DNA of 64,000 nucleotides from Pontibacter actiniarum (lineage in GTDB: Bacteria > Bacteroidota > Bacteroidia > Cytophagales > Hymenobacteraceae), in assembly GCF_003585765.1 (NCBI RefSeq), contig NZ_CP021236.1:62001-126000 (forward strand), in the 5' to 3' direction. Under the pieces are notes generated by a model. It did no database searches. It worked only from the letters and a program-made list of their open reading frames with translations, and was not told the DNA's origin. Positions 52,657-62,456 of this stretch are shown in pieces; the first letter of the stretch is position 1, and each line of letters opens with the position of its first letter. The translations under genes were made by a program, and so were the position numbers.

Positions 52657-52748
52657 TAAGGTCAATTCTCTTGATGCTTTCTAGAACCTGTATAGATAGA
52701 CTGACTAGAAACCTTTTCTGGATCCCTAGCGTTTGGGAACATAGACAA

Positions 52749-53135
52749 ATGAAAAATCTCTTCCACATATTCTTAGTCATCTCCTTGCTCATTAGCACGG
52801 CGGGGTTTGCTGTGACAAAGCATTTCTGTGGAGAGGTTCTGGCAAATATCTCTGTAGGATCAGAAGCCAAATCATGCTGCGAACCAGGTAGCATGCCGGT
52901 CGATTGTGATTGCCACAGTAATACAGAGCATGTGTCCGTTGAGGATGATTTCCAGCTTGACCAGCAGGTTATCAAGCTAACGCCTAACCTGCAAGCTGTA
53001 TTAGTAAATTTTGTCAGCGAGCTACGGCTTACACTGCTTCTGGACGAGCCGTCCAAGAAGCTTCTTTTCCATTCAAAACAACCCCCTTTAGCTGAATCTG
53101 ATATTTACATTAAGGTTCAGTCATTCCTAATATAG
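52749..53135 (+). CDS. HYC_CC_PP-family secreted protein
   Basis: 128 residues from ATG 52749 (the frame is open upstream but a promoter at 52656 and a signal peptide at MKNLFHIFLVISLLISTAGF set the start). Family marks are KHFCGEVL near residue 24-31 and KSCCEPG near 40-46, with CDCHSNTEH after. Such proteins precede copper RND operons in Bacteroidetes. A periplasmic copper-binding role is inferred from the cysteines and histidines. Confidence 0.78.
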   Translation: MKNLFHIFLVISLLISTAGFAVTKHFCGEVLANISVGSEAKSCCEPGSMPVDCDCHSNTEHVSVEDDFQLDQQVIKLTPNLQAVLVNFVSELRLTLLLDEPSKKLLFHSKQPPLAESDIYIKVQSFLI

Positions 53136-53240
53136 AACATAGTTTTTCTTTTGTAGGTACAACCCTTCCAAAGGGCTTGTAGCTTATGGCTTTGCTTTTC
53201 CAGAGCCATGTTGTCTATTTCTTTACAACAAGAAACAACT

Positions 53241-56200
53241 ATGCTTAACAGAATAATCAGGTTTTTTCTAGAGAATAAACTGGTGACAGCCTTGCTGACT
53301 GTTGCCTTTATAGCCTGGGGTATCTCCACTGCGCCATTTAACTGGGAGAGTGATTTGATCCCCAGAGACCCTGTGCCGGTTGATGCGATCCCGGATATAG
53401 GGGAAAACCAGCAGATTGTCTTCACAGAGTGGATGGGGAAATCCCCCCAGGACATTGAAGATCAGGTAACCTATCCGCTTACTACAGCCCTCTTAGGGGT
53501 GCCGGGTGTTAAAACCGTCCGCAGTAGCTCCATCTTTGGTTTATCGAGCATCTATATCATATTTGAGGAGGATGTGGAGTTCTACTGGAGCCGCTCCAGA
53601 ATCCTGGAGAAGCTCAACTCCCTGCCTGCCGGTACTTTGCCGGAAGGTGTGCAGCCTGCCCTCGGGCCTGATGCCACGGCGCTTGGCCAGGTGTATTGGT
53701 ATACGCTCGAAGGACGAAATCCGGAGACAGGAGAGCCTACCGGCGGTTGGGACCCGCAGGAGCTTCGCTCTATTCAGGACTTTTACCTTAAGTACTCCCT
53801 TGCGTCTGCTGAGGGCGTCTCAGAAGTGGCTTCTATCGGAGGATTTGTAAAGGAATACCAGGTCGACATCGACCCCATCGCCATGAAGAGCCATAACGTG
53901 AATATCAGGGACATCATGCAGGCTGTGGGAGAGGCCAACATGGACGTAGGGGCCCGTACCATTGAGTTCAATAAGGCGGAGTATCTGATACGGGGCTTGG
54001 GCTATGTCGAAGACATCAACGACCTGGAGAAAGCGGTGGTGGCAGTAAATGACAACACCCCTATCCGTCTGCGGGACGTTGCAAGGGTGCAGCTAGGACC
54101 CGCCCCAAGGCGCGGAGGCTTGGACAAAGGCGGGGCCGAGGCAACAGGGGGAGTGGTTGTAGCCCGCTATGGCTCCAATCCGTTGGCGGTTATCAACAAT
54201 GTAAAGGACCAGATCAAGGAGATAGCTCCTGGCCTGCCTAGCAAAGTACTCCCTGACGGTACTGTCTCCAAAGTGACCGTTGTGCCTTTCTACGACCGTA
54301 CGAATCTTATTTATGAGACTTTAGGAACATTGGAGGAAGCACTTACGCTGGAGATCCTCATCAGTGTCATTGTGGTGGTTGTCCTGGTGCTGAACCTGCG
54401 CGCCTCCATCCTTATTTCCAGCCTGCTTCCTATCGGGGTGCTGATGACGTTCATCGTGATGCGCTACGCTGGGGTTGACGCCAACATTGTGGCTCTTTCC
54501 GGTATCGCCATTGCCATCGGGGTCATGCTAGATGTAGGGGTCATCTTCACAGAGAACATTATTCGCCACCTGGAGATGCCCGAGAACGAGGGGCGATCGA
54601 AGCTGGAGGTAATTTATGAAGGTACTATAGAAATTGCCTCTGCGGTACTGACGGCCTTGGCGACCACTGTTATCAGCTTTATCCCGGTTTTTGCCATGAC
54701 GGGGCAGGAAGGTAAGCTCTTCGGGCCGCTGGCCTTCACCAAGACCTTTGCGCTTTTGGCCGCCCTTTTTATTGGCATTGTAATCATTCCTGCCCTCGCC
54801 CACACGCTCTTCTCCCTACAATTTGGCAGGAGCAAAACCAGGAGGATGTGGAGCTTCGGCCTGATTGCTATAGGCATCTTGCTACTCTTCCAGGTTCCTT
54901 GGGCAGGCGTTATGCTAGTGGCCTTGGGTATAAATAACCTGCTGGAACCGTACTGGCCTAAAGACAAAGGGCAATACACGAATTACCTTAACATAGGCAT
55001 TGTGCTGGTGGGCGTGCTTTACTTCCTGACAAAGGAGTGGCTACCGCTGGGCGCTGGCCACAGCTACATGACGAATCTCCTTTTCGTGGCAGGTGTCATC
55101 GCGCTTTGGTTAGGGGCGCTTCTAATTATGGTGAAGTACTATCAGCCTATCCTGTCCTGGTGTCTTGAAAATAAGTGGAAGTTCCTCTCCATTCCAATTG
55201 GTATTGTACTGTTCGGCGTTTTGGCCTGGCAGGGCTTTGACAAAGTGTTCGGCTTTGCGGCCACAGGGGCTGAGAAACTGGGCTGGAACCTGCGGGAAAC
55301 AGGTGCTTGGGTAGCCGTGAGCGAGACCTTCCCCGGAGCAGGGGAGGAGTTCATGCCGCCGCTGGACGAGGGGACCTTTCTGCTGATGCCTTCCACGATG
55401 CCCCACTCGGGTGTGGAGGAGAACCTGGAGACCATCCGTCAGCTCGATTTGCTGGTGACGGCCATCCCTGAGGTGGATGTAACGGTCGGAAAGTGGGGGC
55501 GTGCGGCCACGGCCCTCGATCCGGCTCCTATCTCCATGTACGAGAATGTGATCAACTACAAGTCCGAATATGTGCGGGATCAGAACGGGTACCGTGTCGC
55601 CTTTAAGGTAAATGACAAGGATCAGTATATGTTGAAGAACGGAGAAGTATTTGACCCTGAGACCATGGAGCGCGGAGAGTTGGACGTGTCCCTGCTGATT
55701 CCGGACCCGAACGGGGAGTACTTCCGCCAATGGCGCGACCACATCCAGTCTCCGGACGACATCTGGGAGGAAATCGTGGCGGTCTCCAACTTGCCGGGCA
55801 TGACCTCGGCCCCGAAGCTGCAGCCGATCGCCACCCGCCTTATTATGCTCTCTACCGGTATGCGGGCACCCATGGGCCTAAAGGTCTTTGGTCCCGACTT
55901 GGCGACCATTGAAAAGGTAGGCCTGCAAATGGAGGACATCTTAAAGGAAGTGCCAGGCGTGAAAGACGCATCTGTTTTCGCCGATCGCGTGGTGGGGAAG
56001 CCTTACATGGAGCTGGACATTAACCGTGATGTAATTGCCCGTTACGGCCTTTCCATCGGGGATGTGCAGCGGGTAATAAGTGCGGCCGTAGGAGGGATGG
56101 AGATGACAACTACCGTGGAAGGCCGTGAGCGGTATGCGGTGCGGGTGCGCTATGCCCGTGAGTTCAGAGATAACCCTGAGGATGTAAAGGGCATTTTGGT

Positions 56201-57065
56201 TCCTACTCCTACTGGGGCCCAGGTGCCCTTGGGACAGTTGGCGGATGTAAACTATGTGCAGGGGCCCCAGAACATCAAGAGTGAAGATACCTACCTGCTC
56301 GGCTATGTCATCTTCGATAAAGAGGAAGGATATGCAGAAGTGGATGTGGTGGAGAATGCACAGGCGCTCATCAATGAAAAGATTACCTCGGGTGAGTTTG
56401 AGGTTCCGGTGGGCGTAAGCTATAAGTTCGCAGGGAACTATGAAAACCAATTAAGAGCTGCCAAAACACTTTCCATCGTTATTCCTATTAGCTTACTGGC
56501 GATCTTCCTGCTACTATATTTTCAGTTCGGGCAAATACAGCCCACACTGATGGCCTTCTCTGGTGTGTTCGTGGCCTTTTCGGGTGGGTTTATTTTGCTG
56601 TGGCTCTACAACCAGGGTTGGTTTCTCGACTTCACCCTCTTTGGAGAGAATATGCGGGATGTGTTCCAGATACGTCCTATCAATTTAAGTGTGGCTGTCT
56701 GGGTAGGGTTCATCGCCCTGTTTGGTGTAGCTACCGATGATGGCGTACTGATGGGCACTTACCTGAAGCAGGTCTTCGCAAGAGAGGAAACCACCGACAA
56801 AGATTCTATCAGAAGAGCTGTTTTGATAGCCGGAAGCCAAAGGGTAAGGCCTGCTGTGATGACCACTGCCACCACCATCATTGCCCTGCTGCCGGTGCTC
56901 ACCTCTACCGGAAAGGGTTCCGATATAATGATCCCGATGGCCATTCCAACATTCGGGGGTATGTTCATCCAGTCCATTACCATGTTCGTGGTACCGGTGC
57001 TCTACAGCATGTGGCAGGAAAGAAAATGGGCTGGAAAACCAAAAGCAGAAAGTTTAACATCATGA
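53241..57065 (+). CDS. cusA: CusA-type copper/silver RND pump
   Basis: 1274 residues from ATG 53241, chosen as it begins with MLNRIIRFFLENK; an upstream ATG at 53208 adds 11 residues. The helix-4 motif SGIAIAIGVMLDVGVIFTEN, with D431, is the monovalent-metal (HME4) pattern of CusA, unlike the CzcA copy at 9522. A long insertion of extra hydrophobic segments at about 530-680 makes it about 200 residues longer than E. coli CusA. It is followed by TolC-like and CusB genes with overlap, a full Cus tripartite system. Confidence 0.92.
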   Translation: MLNRIIRFFLENKLVTALLTVAFIAWGISTAPFNWESDLIPRDPVPVDAIPDIGENQQIVFTEWMGKSPQDIEDQVTYPLTTALLGVPGVKTVRSSSIFGLSSIYIIFEEDVEFYWSRSRILEKLNSLPAGTLPEGVQPALGPDATALGQVYWYTLEGRNPETGEPTGGWDPQELRSIQDFYLKYSLASAEGVSEVASIGGFVKEYQVDIDPIAMKSHNVNIRDIMQAVGEANMDVGARTIEFNKAEYLIRGLGYVEDINDLEKAVVAVNDNTPIRLRDVARVQLGPAPRRGGLDKGGAEATGGVVVARYGSNPLAVINNVKDQIKEIAPGLPSKVLPDGTVSKVTVVPFYDRTNLIYETLGTLEEALTLEILISVIVVVVLVLNLRASILISSLLPIGVLMTFIVMRYAGVDANIVALSGIAIAIGVMLDVGVIFTENIIRHLEMPENEGRSKLEVIYEGTIEIASAVLTALATTVISFIPVFAMTGQEGKLFGPLAFTKTFALLAALFIGIVIIPALAHTLFSLQFGRSKTRRMWSFGLIAIGILLLFQVPWAGVMLVALGINNLLEPYWPKDKGQYTNYLNIGIVLVGVLYFLTKEWLPLGAGHSYMTNLLFVAGVIALWLGALLIMVKYYQPILSWCLENKWKFLSIPIGIVLFGVLAWQGFDKVFGFAATGAEKLGWNLRETGAWVAVSETFPGAGEEFMPPLDEGTFLLMPSTMPHSGVEENLETIRQLDLLVTAIPEVDVTVGKWGRAATALDPAPISMYENVINYKSEYVRDQNGYRVAFKVNDKDQYMLKNGEVFDPETMERGELDVSLLIPDPNGEYFRQWRDHIQSPDDIWEEIVAVSNLPGMTSAPKLQPIATRLIMLSTGMRAPMGLKVFGPDLATIEKVGLQMEDILKEVPGVKDASVFADRVVGKPYMELDINRDVIARYGLSIGDVQRVISAAVGGMEMTTTVEGRERYAVRVRYAREFRDNPEDVKGILVPTPTGAQVPLGQLADVNYVQGPQNIKSEDTYLLGYVIFDKEEGYAEVDVVENAQALINEKITSGEFEVPVGVSYKFAGNYENQLRAAKTLSIVIPISLLAIFLLLYFQFGQIQPTLMAFSGVFVAFSGGFILLWLYNQGWFLDFTLFGENMRDVFQIRPINLSVAVWVGFIALFGVATDDGVLMGTYLKQVFAREETTDKDSIRRAVLIAGSQRVRPAVMTTATTIIALLPVLTSTGKGSDIMIPMAIPTFGGMFIQSITMFVVPVLYSMWQERKWAGKPKAESLTS

Positions 57066-58348
57066 AAAATAAAAGATATAAACATATAAAAGGTTGGCTG
57101 GTGGCCTTTAGCCTGATTCTCCTGCCCCTGCTTTCGCAGGCACAGGAGGAGAGGCCGGTGGTCAGGTACCTGGTGCAGGGCGCTGAGAATAACCCCAGGC
57201 TCAAGGCACTGTTCAATCAATACCTGGCGGCCCTGGAGCAGGTGCCGCAGGTAGGAACCCTGCCTGATCCGCAAGTGAGTTTCGCGTACTTTCTCCAGCC
57301 TGTGGAGACGCGTGTGGGGGCACAGCGGACTACCTTCTCGGCAAGTCAGATGTTTCCCTGGTTTGGAACGTTGGAGGCCCAGGAACGTGTGGCTGCACAA
57401 CGAGCAAAGGTAAAGCTGCAGGTCTTTGAAGAGGCCAAACTGGAGTTGTACCGTGACATCAGGGTTACTTACAATGGTTTGTATTACCTGCAAGTGGCAA
57501 CAAGAATAACAGAGGAAAACCTGGAGATTCTCAAGGCCTTCAAGGAACTGGCCCAAACCTACTTCGAGACAGGCCAGTCAGGGCTTTCATCCGTGCTGCA
57601 GGTTGAGATGGAAGAGGAAGAGCTAAGAAGCAGGCTAGAGTACCTTGAGGATAGCAGAGAGCCTCTGTTGACAAAATTTGAGCAGCTGCTCAACACTGAT
57701 TTACAGCAACCGATTTCATTTCCGGACTCTTTATGGGAAGAGGAGCTTTTGTTGGAAAAGGAGGCAATCTACAAAACCCTGCTTGCGCAGAACCCTCGGC
57801 TTGAACAGCTTCGGCAGGAGGCATTGGTTTATGAGAATCAGGTGGAGCTAGCCGAGAAGATGGGGCTTCCCTCCTTTACGTTAGGAGCAAGCTATACAAG
57901 CATTGCAGACCGGAATGGGGTGGAGATGCCGGACAATGGCAAGGATGCAATCCTCTTCCCGCAGGTGGGTATCAGAGTGCCTATTTACAGAAAGAAGTAC
58001 AAGGCCATGCAGAAAGAGGCCCTGCTGGAAAAGGAGGCTGTTGTGCTCAGGCAGGAGAACCTGGAAAATCAGCTGCTTACGGAGCTGGAGGAGGCGTACA
58101 GGGACTTGTTGGAGGCGCGAAGAAGGGTGGCGCTCTACAGGAGGCTGACGTCCTTGGCAGAGGAATCTTTCGCTCTTTTGCAGGAGGAGTTCTCTACCGG
58201 CAAGAACAGCTTTGAGGAGGTGCTGCGCATGGAGCGCCAGCTCCTCAACTACCGTCTGGAGCTGGCGCAGGCCAGAACAGACCTGAACAATCAGGTTTAT
58301 AACATCAACTACTTAATGGGAAGCCAACATGAGACAGAAAATAGATAA
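57062..58348 (+). CDS. TolC-family outer-membrane factor
   Basis: 428 residues from ATG 57062, which overlaps the cusA stop (ATGA). A signal peptide ends at LSQAQEE. Two TolC coiled-coil repeats follow, with VSFAYFLQPVETRVGAQRTTFSASQMFPWFGT and a long helical middle. It forms the outer-membrane channel for CusA/CusB. Its end overlaps the CusB start by 20 bp. Confidence 0.88.
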   Translation: MKNKRYKHIKGWLVAFSLILLPLLSQAQEERPVVRYLVQGAENNPRLKALFNQYLAALEQVPQVGTLPDPQVSFAYFLQPVETRVGAQRTTFSASQMFPWFGTLEAQERVAAQRAKVKLQVFEEAKLELYRDIRVTYNGLYYLQVATRITEENLEILKAFKELAQTYFETGQSGLSSVLQVEMEEEELRSRLEYLEDSREPLLTKFEQLLNTDLQQPISFPDSLWEEELLLEKEAIYKTLLAQNPRLEQLRQEALVYENQVELAEKMGLPSFTLGASYTSIADRNGVEMPDNGKDAILFPQVGIRVPIYRKKYKAMQKEALLEKEAVVLRQENLENQLLTELEEAYRDLLEARRRVALYRRLTSLAEESFALLQEEFSTGKNSFEEVLRMERQLLNYRLELAQARTDLNNQVYNINYLMGSQHETENR

Positions 58349-60167
58349 GCGAATGTGGTATTTTGGGTTGGGCTTTTTAGTGCTCGGCCTGCTTTTGGGG
58401 TGGATGTTTTTCGGAGGGGAAGCCGAGGCCCCTGTAACAGAGGAAAATACTGAAATGGCCCATGAGCATGGGGGGGAGGAGGGTACCATCTGGACCTGCG
58501 CCATGCACCCCCAGATACGGATGAATGAGCCGGGGAAGTGCCCGATCTGCGGCATGGACCTCATTCCTCTTCAGGAGGGTGGCGCGACTGTTTCTCTGAA
58601 TGAGATACAGATGACAGAGGAAGCCATGCAGATAGCCAACGTGCAGACTGTGGCAGTACAGCGTGGGGAACCTACCAAGGAGATATATCTTCCCGGCAAG
58701 GTAAAGGCAGAGGAGACAGCTGTTGGAGACATAACAGCACGTTTTCCCGGCCGTATTGAGCGGTTGTACGTGAATTTTACGGGGCAGGAGGTGAAGAAAG
58801 GGCAGCTTTTGGCCAGTATATACTCTCCAGAGCTGATCACGGCGCAGAAAGAACTGCAGGTGGCTGCACGTCTCCGCGAATCAAATCCTTCTTTTTATGA
58901 GTCCGCTGTACGCAAGCTCAAGCTCTGGAACATTTCCGATGCGCAGATCCGCCGCATCGCAAGCGGCGGAAAACTACAGGATAACTTAAACATCTATGCC
59001 ACGCAATCTGGAACGGTCGTGTCTAAGAACGTGAACGAGGGAGAGTATGTAAAGGAAGGGCAACCCCTTTTTCAGGTAGCTGGCCTTAGTGATGTGTGGG
59101 TAGTCTTCGACGCCTATGAAAGTGATCTTCCCTGGATAGAGGTAGGCGATGAGATAAAATTCACGGTACAATCTCTGCCGGGCGAGGAGTTTACCAGCAA
59201 GGTTACTTTCATCGATCCGGTTATTAACCCCGGTACTCGCGCAGCCTCCGTTAGGACGGAGGTGAAGAATTCTAATGGAAAACTCAAGCCTGATATGTTT
59301 GCTCAGGGCGTGCTCCAAAGTGATTTGGATGTTGCTTCCAGTGGTCTGTTGATACCGAAAACAGCTGTGCTTTGGACGGGGAAAAGGGCCGTTGTGTATG
59401 TGAAGAATCCCGCCTTTGAGCAGCCTACCTTTGAGTTTCGCGAAGTTCAGCTAGGTCCTGAGGCAGGTGATAGGTACGTAGTAAACAGTGGGCTGAAGCC
59501 TGGTGAGGAGATTGTGGCCAACGGAGTATTCAAAGTAGACGCAGCGGCCCAGTTGCAGGGAAAGGTGAGCATGATGAACCCGAATGCTGACCCTGGGGCC
59601 GCTGGTGGTGCCATGGCCGGAATGCCGGGAATGGACATGCCTGGAACAGAGGCGAACCTTTCGCAAACCCCGACTTCGAAGTTCGTGGAGGGGGATGCCG
59701 TTGATTTCCGAGGCAAAGTCCCAGCCGCCTTCACAAAGCAGCTAAACGATGTGGTGGACGCTTACCTGCTGCTGAAGAACGCCCTGGTGGAGGCCGATGA
59801 GAAGGAGACTGCAAAGTACAGCACGGCCCTGCTGGCTGCGTTGAACAAGGTGGACGACAAGCTGCTGAAGGGCGACGCCAAGGCGTTCTGGGAGGAGAAG
59901 AAAAGCTTCCTGTTCCAGCATGCCAGGCTGTGCAAGGAGGCAGACACCATCGAAGGGAAGCGCGAGAACTTTATCTTCCTTTCCCAGCCGCTGATTAAGA
60001 TCGTGGAGGCCTTCGGCGCACGGCAAACGCTGTACGTGGACTTTTGCCCGATGGCCAAAGGGGGCGAGGGGGCCTATTGGCTCAGCGACACGAAGGAGAT
60101 CCGCAATCCCTTCATGGGAAAGAAAATGCTTACCTGCGGGGAGGTGAAGGATGTAATCAAACCATAA
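58329..60167 (+). CDS. CusB-type adaptor with N-terminal heavy-metal-binding and C-terminal DUF3347 domains
   Basis: 612 residues. A membrane anchor (10-28) is followed by a heavy-metal-binding domain (WTCAMHP...GKCPICGMDLIP; C57, H60, C71, C74, M76), the HlyD/CusB adaptor (about 110-430), a Met/Gly-rich hinge (AGGAMAGMPGMDMPG) and a DUF3347 domain at about 470-610 (VDFCPMAKGGEGAYWLSDTKEIRNPFMGKKML). The DUF3347 part is a copper-binding module shared with the next gene. It delivers metal to CusA. Confidence 0.9.
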   Translation: MRQKIDKRMWYFGLGFLVLGLLLGWMFFGGEAEAPVTEENTEMAHEHGGEEGTIWTCAMHPQIRMNEPGKCPICGMDLIPLQEGGATVSLNEIQMTEEAMQIANVQTVAVQRGEPTKEIYLPGKVKAEETAVGDITARFPGRIERLYVNFTGQEVKKGQLLASIYSPELITAQKELQVAARLRESNPSFYESAVRKLKLWNISDAQIRRIASGGKLQDNLNIYATQSGTVVSKNVNEGEYVKEGQPLFQVAGLSDVWVVFDAYESDLPWIEVGDEIKFTVQSLPGEEFTSKVTFIDPVINPGTRAASVRTEVKNSNGKLKPDMFAQGVLQSDLDVASSGLLIPKTAVLWTGKRAVVYVKNPAFEQPTFEFREVQLGPEAGDRYVVNSGLKPGEEIVANGVFKVDAAAQLQGKVSMMNPNADPGAAGGAMAGMPGMDMPGTEANLSQTPTSKFVEGDAVDFRGKVPAAFTKQLNDVVDAYLLLKNALVEADEKETAKYSTALLAALNKVDDKLLKGDAKAFWEEKKSFLFQHARLCKEADTIEGKRENFIFLSQPLIKIVEAFGARQTLYVDFCPMAKGGEGAYWLSDTKEIRNPFMGKKMLTCGEVKDVIKP

Positions 60168-60194
60168 ACTGATTATAAACTAAATTTTGAGAAG

Positions 60195-60824
60195 ATGAGA
60201 AAGAACAATTTGAAATGGACTTCCATAGTCGTAGCGATCATGTTGTCCGCTGTCATGACAGCATGTAGTGACGGTTCGCAGGAGCAGAGCGTTGCTGAAG
60301 AGACCGGAAACATGGAAATGGCCGAAGGTATGGAAATGGCCGAAGGTATGGAAATGGAAGAAGGAATGGGTGAAATGGAAGGCATGGACATGGCGCAGGA
60401 GGGCGGTGCGGTCGCCGCCAGCATGGAGGGGGAGCCGGCCTTCGTAGTGGCTTACATGGATGTAAAGAACGCCCTGGTCAACGACGATGAGGCACAGGTG
60501 AAGCAGGCTGCCTCCAGCCTGCAGAAAAGCTTTGATGGCAGCGAGTTGAACGAAGAGCAACGCAACCAACTGAAGAAAAGTGCCTCCCAAATAGCCCAGG
60601 CCCAGGGAATTGAAGCACAGCGGCAGGCCTTCTCCCAGCTATCACGGGAACTGTATGAGGTAATGAAGGGCAAGGACATGACCGAAAACAAGCTTTACTG
60701 GCAGCACTGCCCGATGGCCTTGAACGGCGAGGGTGCCAACTGGCTGAGCTTCGAGGAGAAGGTGAGGAACCCTTTCATGGGCCAGAAGATGCCGGGCTGC
60801 GGGTCCGTTGAAGAAACCATTTAA
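60195..60824 (+). CDS. DUF3347 lipoprotein with Met/Glu-rich repeat
   Basis: 209 residues with a lipobox (MTAC, C24). A low-complexity linker of MEMAEG-type repeats (about 38-67) precedes a DUF3347 domain (YWQHCPMALNGEGANWLSFEEKVRNPFMGQKMPGCG), closely similar to the CusB C-terminus. The repeat encodes at least nine methionines in 30 residues, likely a Cu(I)-binding arm. It lies 27 bp after CusB. A free copy of the CusB domain suggests a periplasmic copper donor or sink. Confidence 0.85.
   Translation: MRKNNLKWTSIVVAIMLSAVMTACSDGSQEQSVAEETGNMEMAEGMEMAEGMEMEEGMGEMEGMDMAQEGGAVAASMEGEPAFVVAYMDVKNALVNDDEAQVKQAASSLQKSFDGSELNEEQRNQLKKSASQIAQAQGIEAQRQAFSQLSRELYEVMKGKDMTENKLYWQHCPMALNGEGANWLSFEEKVRNPFMGQKMPGCGSVEETI
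60312..60347 (+). repeat. 18-bp tandem repeat coding MEMAEG
   Basis: Two exact 18-bp units (60312..60329, 60330..60347) encode MEMAEG twice, with a third degenerate unit after (MEMEEG). In frame; copy-number change would alter methionine content of the linker. Confidence 0.85.
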
Positions 60825-60862
60825 CAGTCATTAATTTTTTTAGCAAACAATAATCAAACACA

Positions 60863-61234
60863 ATGAGAAAGAACATATTAACCATCGCCCTTATGATCGG
60901 ATCCTTTGCCACTGTTTCTGTACAGGCACAGGATGATAAGAGTAAAAGCCAAGAAGTAACGCAGGCCGTGAAGAGCACTACGTTTGAAGCAAGCGGCAAG
61001 TGCGGCATGTGCAAAAAGCGCATTGAGAACGCTGCCCTTGGGCTGGAAGGCGTGCAGTCAGCCAGCTGGGACGTGGAGTCAAAAGTTCTGGCTGTAAAGT
61101 ATGACCCGGCCACGGTAACAGAGGCCGACATACAGAAGCAGGTTGCCGGCGTTGGCCATGATACCGAGCAGGTAAAGGCTACGGATGAGGCTTACAGCAG
61201 CCTGCCGGGATGCTGCAAATATGAAAGAAATTAA
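60863..61234 (+). CDS. Secreted HMA-domain copper chaperone-like protein
   Basis: 123 residues with a signal peptide (VQAQ, cleavage about 22-23) and a ferredoxin-like HMA domain with C47-GM-C50 (SGKCGMCKKRIENAAL). The C-terminus adds LPGCCKYERN, another cysteine pair. HMA domains are usually cytosolic; the signal peptide places it in the periplasm beside CusB and DUF3347. A hairpin terminator follows. Confidence 0.87.
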   Translation: MRKNILTIALMIGSFATVSVQAQDDKSKSQEVTQAVKSTTFEASGKCGMCKKRIENAALGLEGVQSASWDVESKVLAVKYDPATVTEADIQKQVAGVGHDTEQVKATDEAYSSLPGCCKYERN

Positions 61235-61239
61235 ATTTT

Positions 61240-61271
61240 AAATGGCAGGGGCGGCAACGCTTCTGCCATTT
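61240..61271 (+). terminator. Hairpin terminator after the HMA gene
   Basis: AAATGGCAG (61240..61248) pairs with CTGCCATTT (61263..61271), followed by TCATTAAG. The A-rich left side and stem of 9 bp fit an intrinsic terminator that ends the CusABC-DUF3347-HMA transcript. Confidence 0.65.
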
Positions 61272-61296
61272 TCATTAAGTCTACTACAAAGCAACA

Positions 61297-61764
61297 ATGG
61301 AAAGAAAAGCATTGAACTACTTAAACCTTACTCTGGTAACGCTCCTGCTGACACTTACCCTGTTTTCCTGTAAGCAGCAGGCTTCGGAAGTGGAGAGCGG
61401 AAAGGCACCCAATAAGGTGGAGGCCCTAAAGCAGGAGGTGATGGGCATACATGATAAGATCATGCCCCGGATCGGGACATTGATGCACCTAAAAAAGCAG
61501 TTGAATAAAAAAGCCGCACAGCTGGATACGACAAGAGAAACTGACAAAAGGCAGGCAGCCGCTTTGCAGCTTGCGATAAAAGATCTGGAGCAGGCCGATG
61601 AGGCCATGATGCAGTGGATGCGCACCTATGAGGATCCCGACCTAGCGGAGGGACAAGCTAAGGCACTGGAGTACCTGGCGCTTAAGAAAAAGGAAATACT
61701 CACGGTAAAAGAACAAATGGAGAGCAGCGAAACAGCTGCCAAGTCACTGCTATCATCTAAATAA
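61297..61764 (+). CDS. Small helical lipoprotein, unknown
   Basis: 155 residues with a lipobox (LFSC, C25) and a long charged helix; residues 40-150 are Lys/Glu/Gln-rich with coiled-coil spacing. Similar Bacteroidetes lipoproteins occur next to SCO and cytochrome c genes, as here. Function unknown. The SCO gene begins 9 bp later. Confidence 0.65.
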   Translation: MERKALNYLNLTLVTLLLTLTLFSCKQQASEVESGKAPNKVEALKQEVMGIHDKIMPRIGTLMHLKKQLNKKAAQLDTTRETDKRQAAALQLAIKDLEQADEAMMQWMRTYEDPDLAEGQAKALEYLALKKKEILTVKEQMESSETAAKSLLSSK

Positions 61765-61773
61765 CACTTTCAT

Positions 61774-62433
61774 ATGATGTCTGTCAAACGAACAACTATC
61801 AACTACAGTCTCTTCCTGGGTTTACTTCTGACATTGTTTGCGCTTCACTCATGCCAGGAGAATGACAGGCGGCTGCCTATACTGGGGCCGAGAGAAGTGC
61901 AGGCGGGGGATACCCTTTACCATACAATCCCCGACTTTGCCTTTGTGGATCAGGACAGCTCCCTGGTAACACCGGAGACTTTCAAAGGCGACATTTACGT
62001 GGCCGACTTCTTTTTCACCTCCTGCCCTACGATCTGCCCTAAAATGAAAAGCCAGATGCTGCGCGTGTACGACAAATACAAAGGCAACGAACATGTCAAG
62101 TTCCTCTCTCATTCCATCGACCCGGCCCACGACACCGTTGCCGTATTGAAGGACTATGCCGATCGTCTTGGAGTGGATTCAGACAAATGGCACTTTATCA
62201 CCGGCGACAGAGAGGCCATCTTTGACATTGCCCAGAACAGCTACATGACCAGTGCCCTGGAGGACGAGAATGAGCCCGGCGGTTTGGTGCATAGCGGCGC
62301 TTTTCTGTTGATAGACTCCCAGCGAAGGGTGAGGGGCCATTACGACGGCACAAAACCAGAGGAAGTGGACCAACTGATGCAGGACATAGACCTGCTGCTG
62401 GAAGAGGAAAAAAAGACAAGTGACGAAGGGTAG
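61774..62433 (+). CDS. SCO1/SenC-family copper chaperone
   Basis: 219 residues with a lipobox (LHSC, C27) and a thioredoxin-like fold. The copper site is C84-PTI-C88 (TSCPTICP) and H173 (GLVHSGAF), the complete SCO triad. SCO proteins deliver or reduce copper for cytochrome oxidase; in a copper-export island it more likely handles periplasmic Cu(I)/(II) redox. It is in an operon with a lipoprotein before and cytochrome c after. Confidence 0.88.
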   Translation: MMSVKRTTINYSLFLGLLLTLFALHSCQENDRRLPILGPREVQAGDTLYHTIPDFAFVDQDSSLVTPETFKGDIYVADFFFTSCPTICPKMKSQMLRVYDKYKGNEHVKFLSHSIDPAHDTVAVLKDYADRLGVDSDKWHFITGDREAIFDIAQNSYMTSALEDENEPGGLVHSGAFLLIDSQRRVRGHYDGTKPEEVDQLMQDIDLLLEEEKKTSDEG

Positions 62434-62456
62434 TTCATCAGATAACTGTACACCAC

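Noticed and set aside
52494..52748. N-terminal extension of the HYC_CC_PP protein
   Set aside because: The best promoter in the window lies inside it, and the product from 52749 starts with a proper signal peptide.
53161..53209. Two short hairpins between the HYC_CC_PP gene and cusA as a terminator
   Set aside because: Stems of 5-6 bp with no T-run; the genes are likely co-transcribed from the promoter at 52626.
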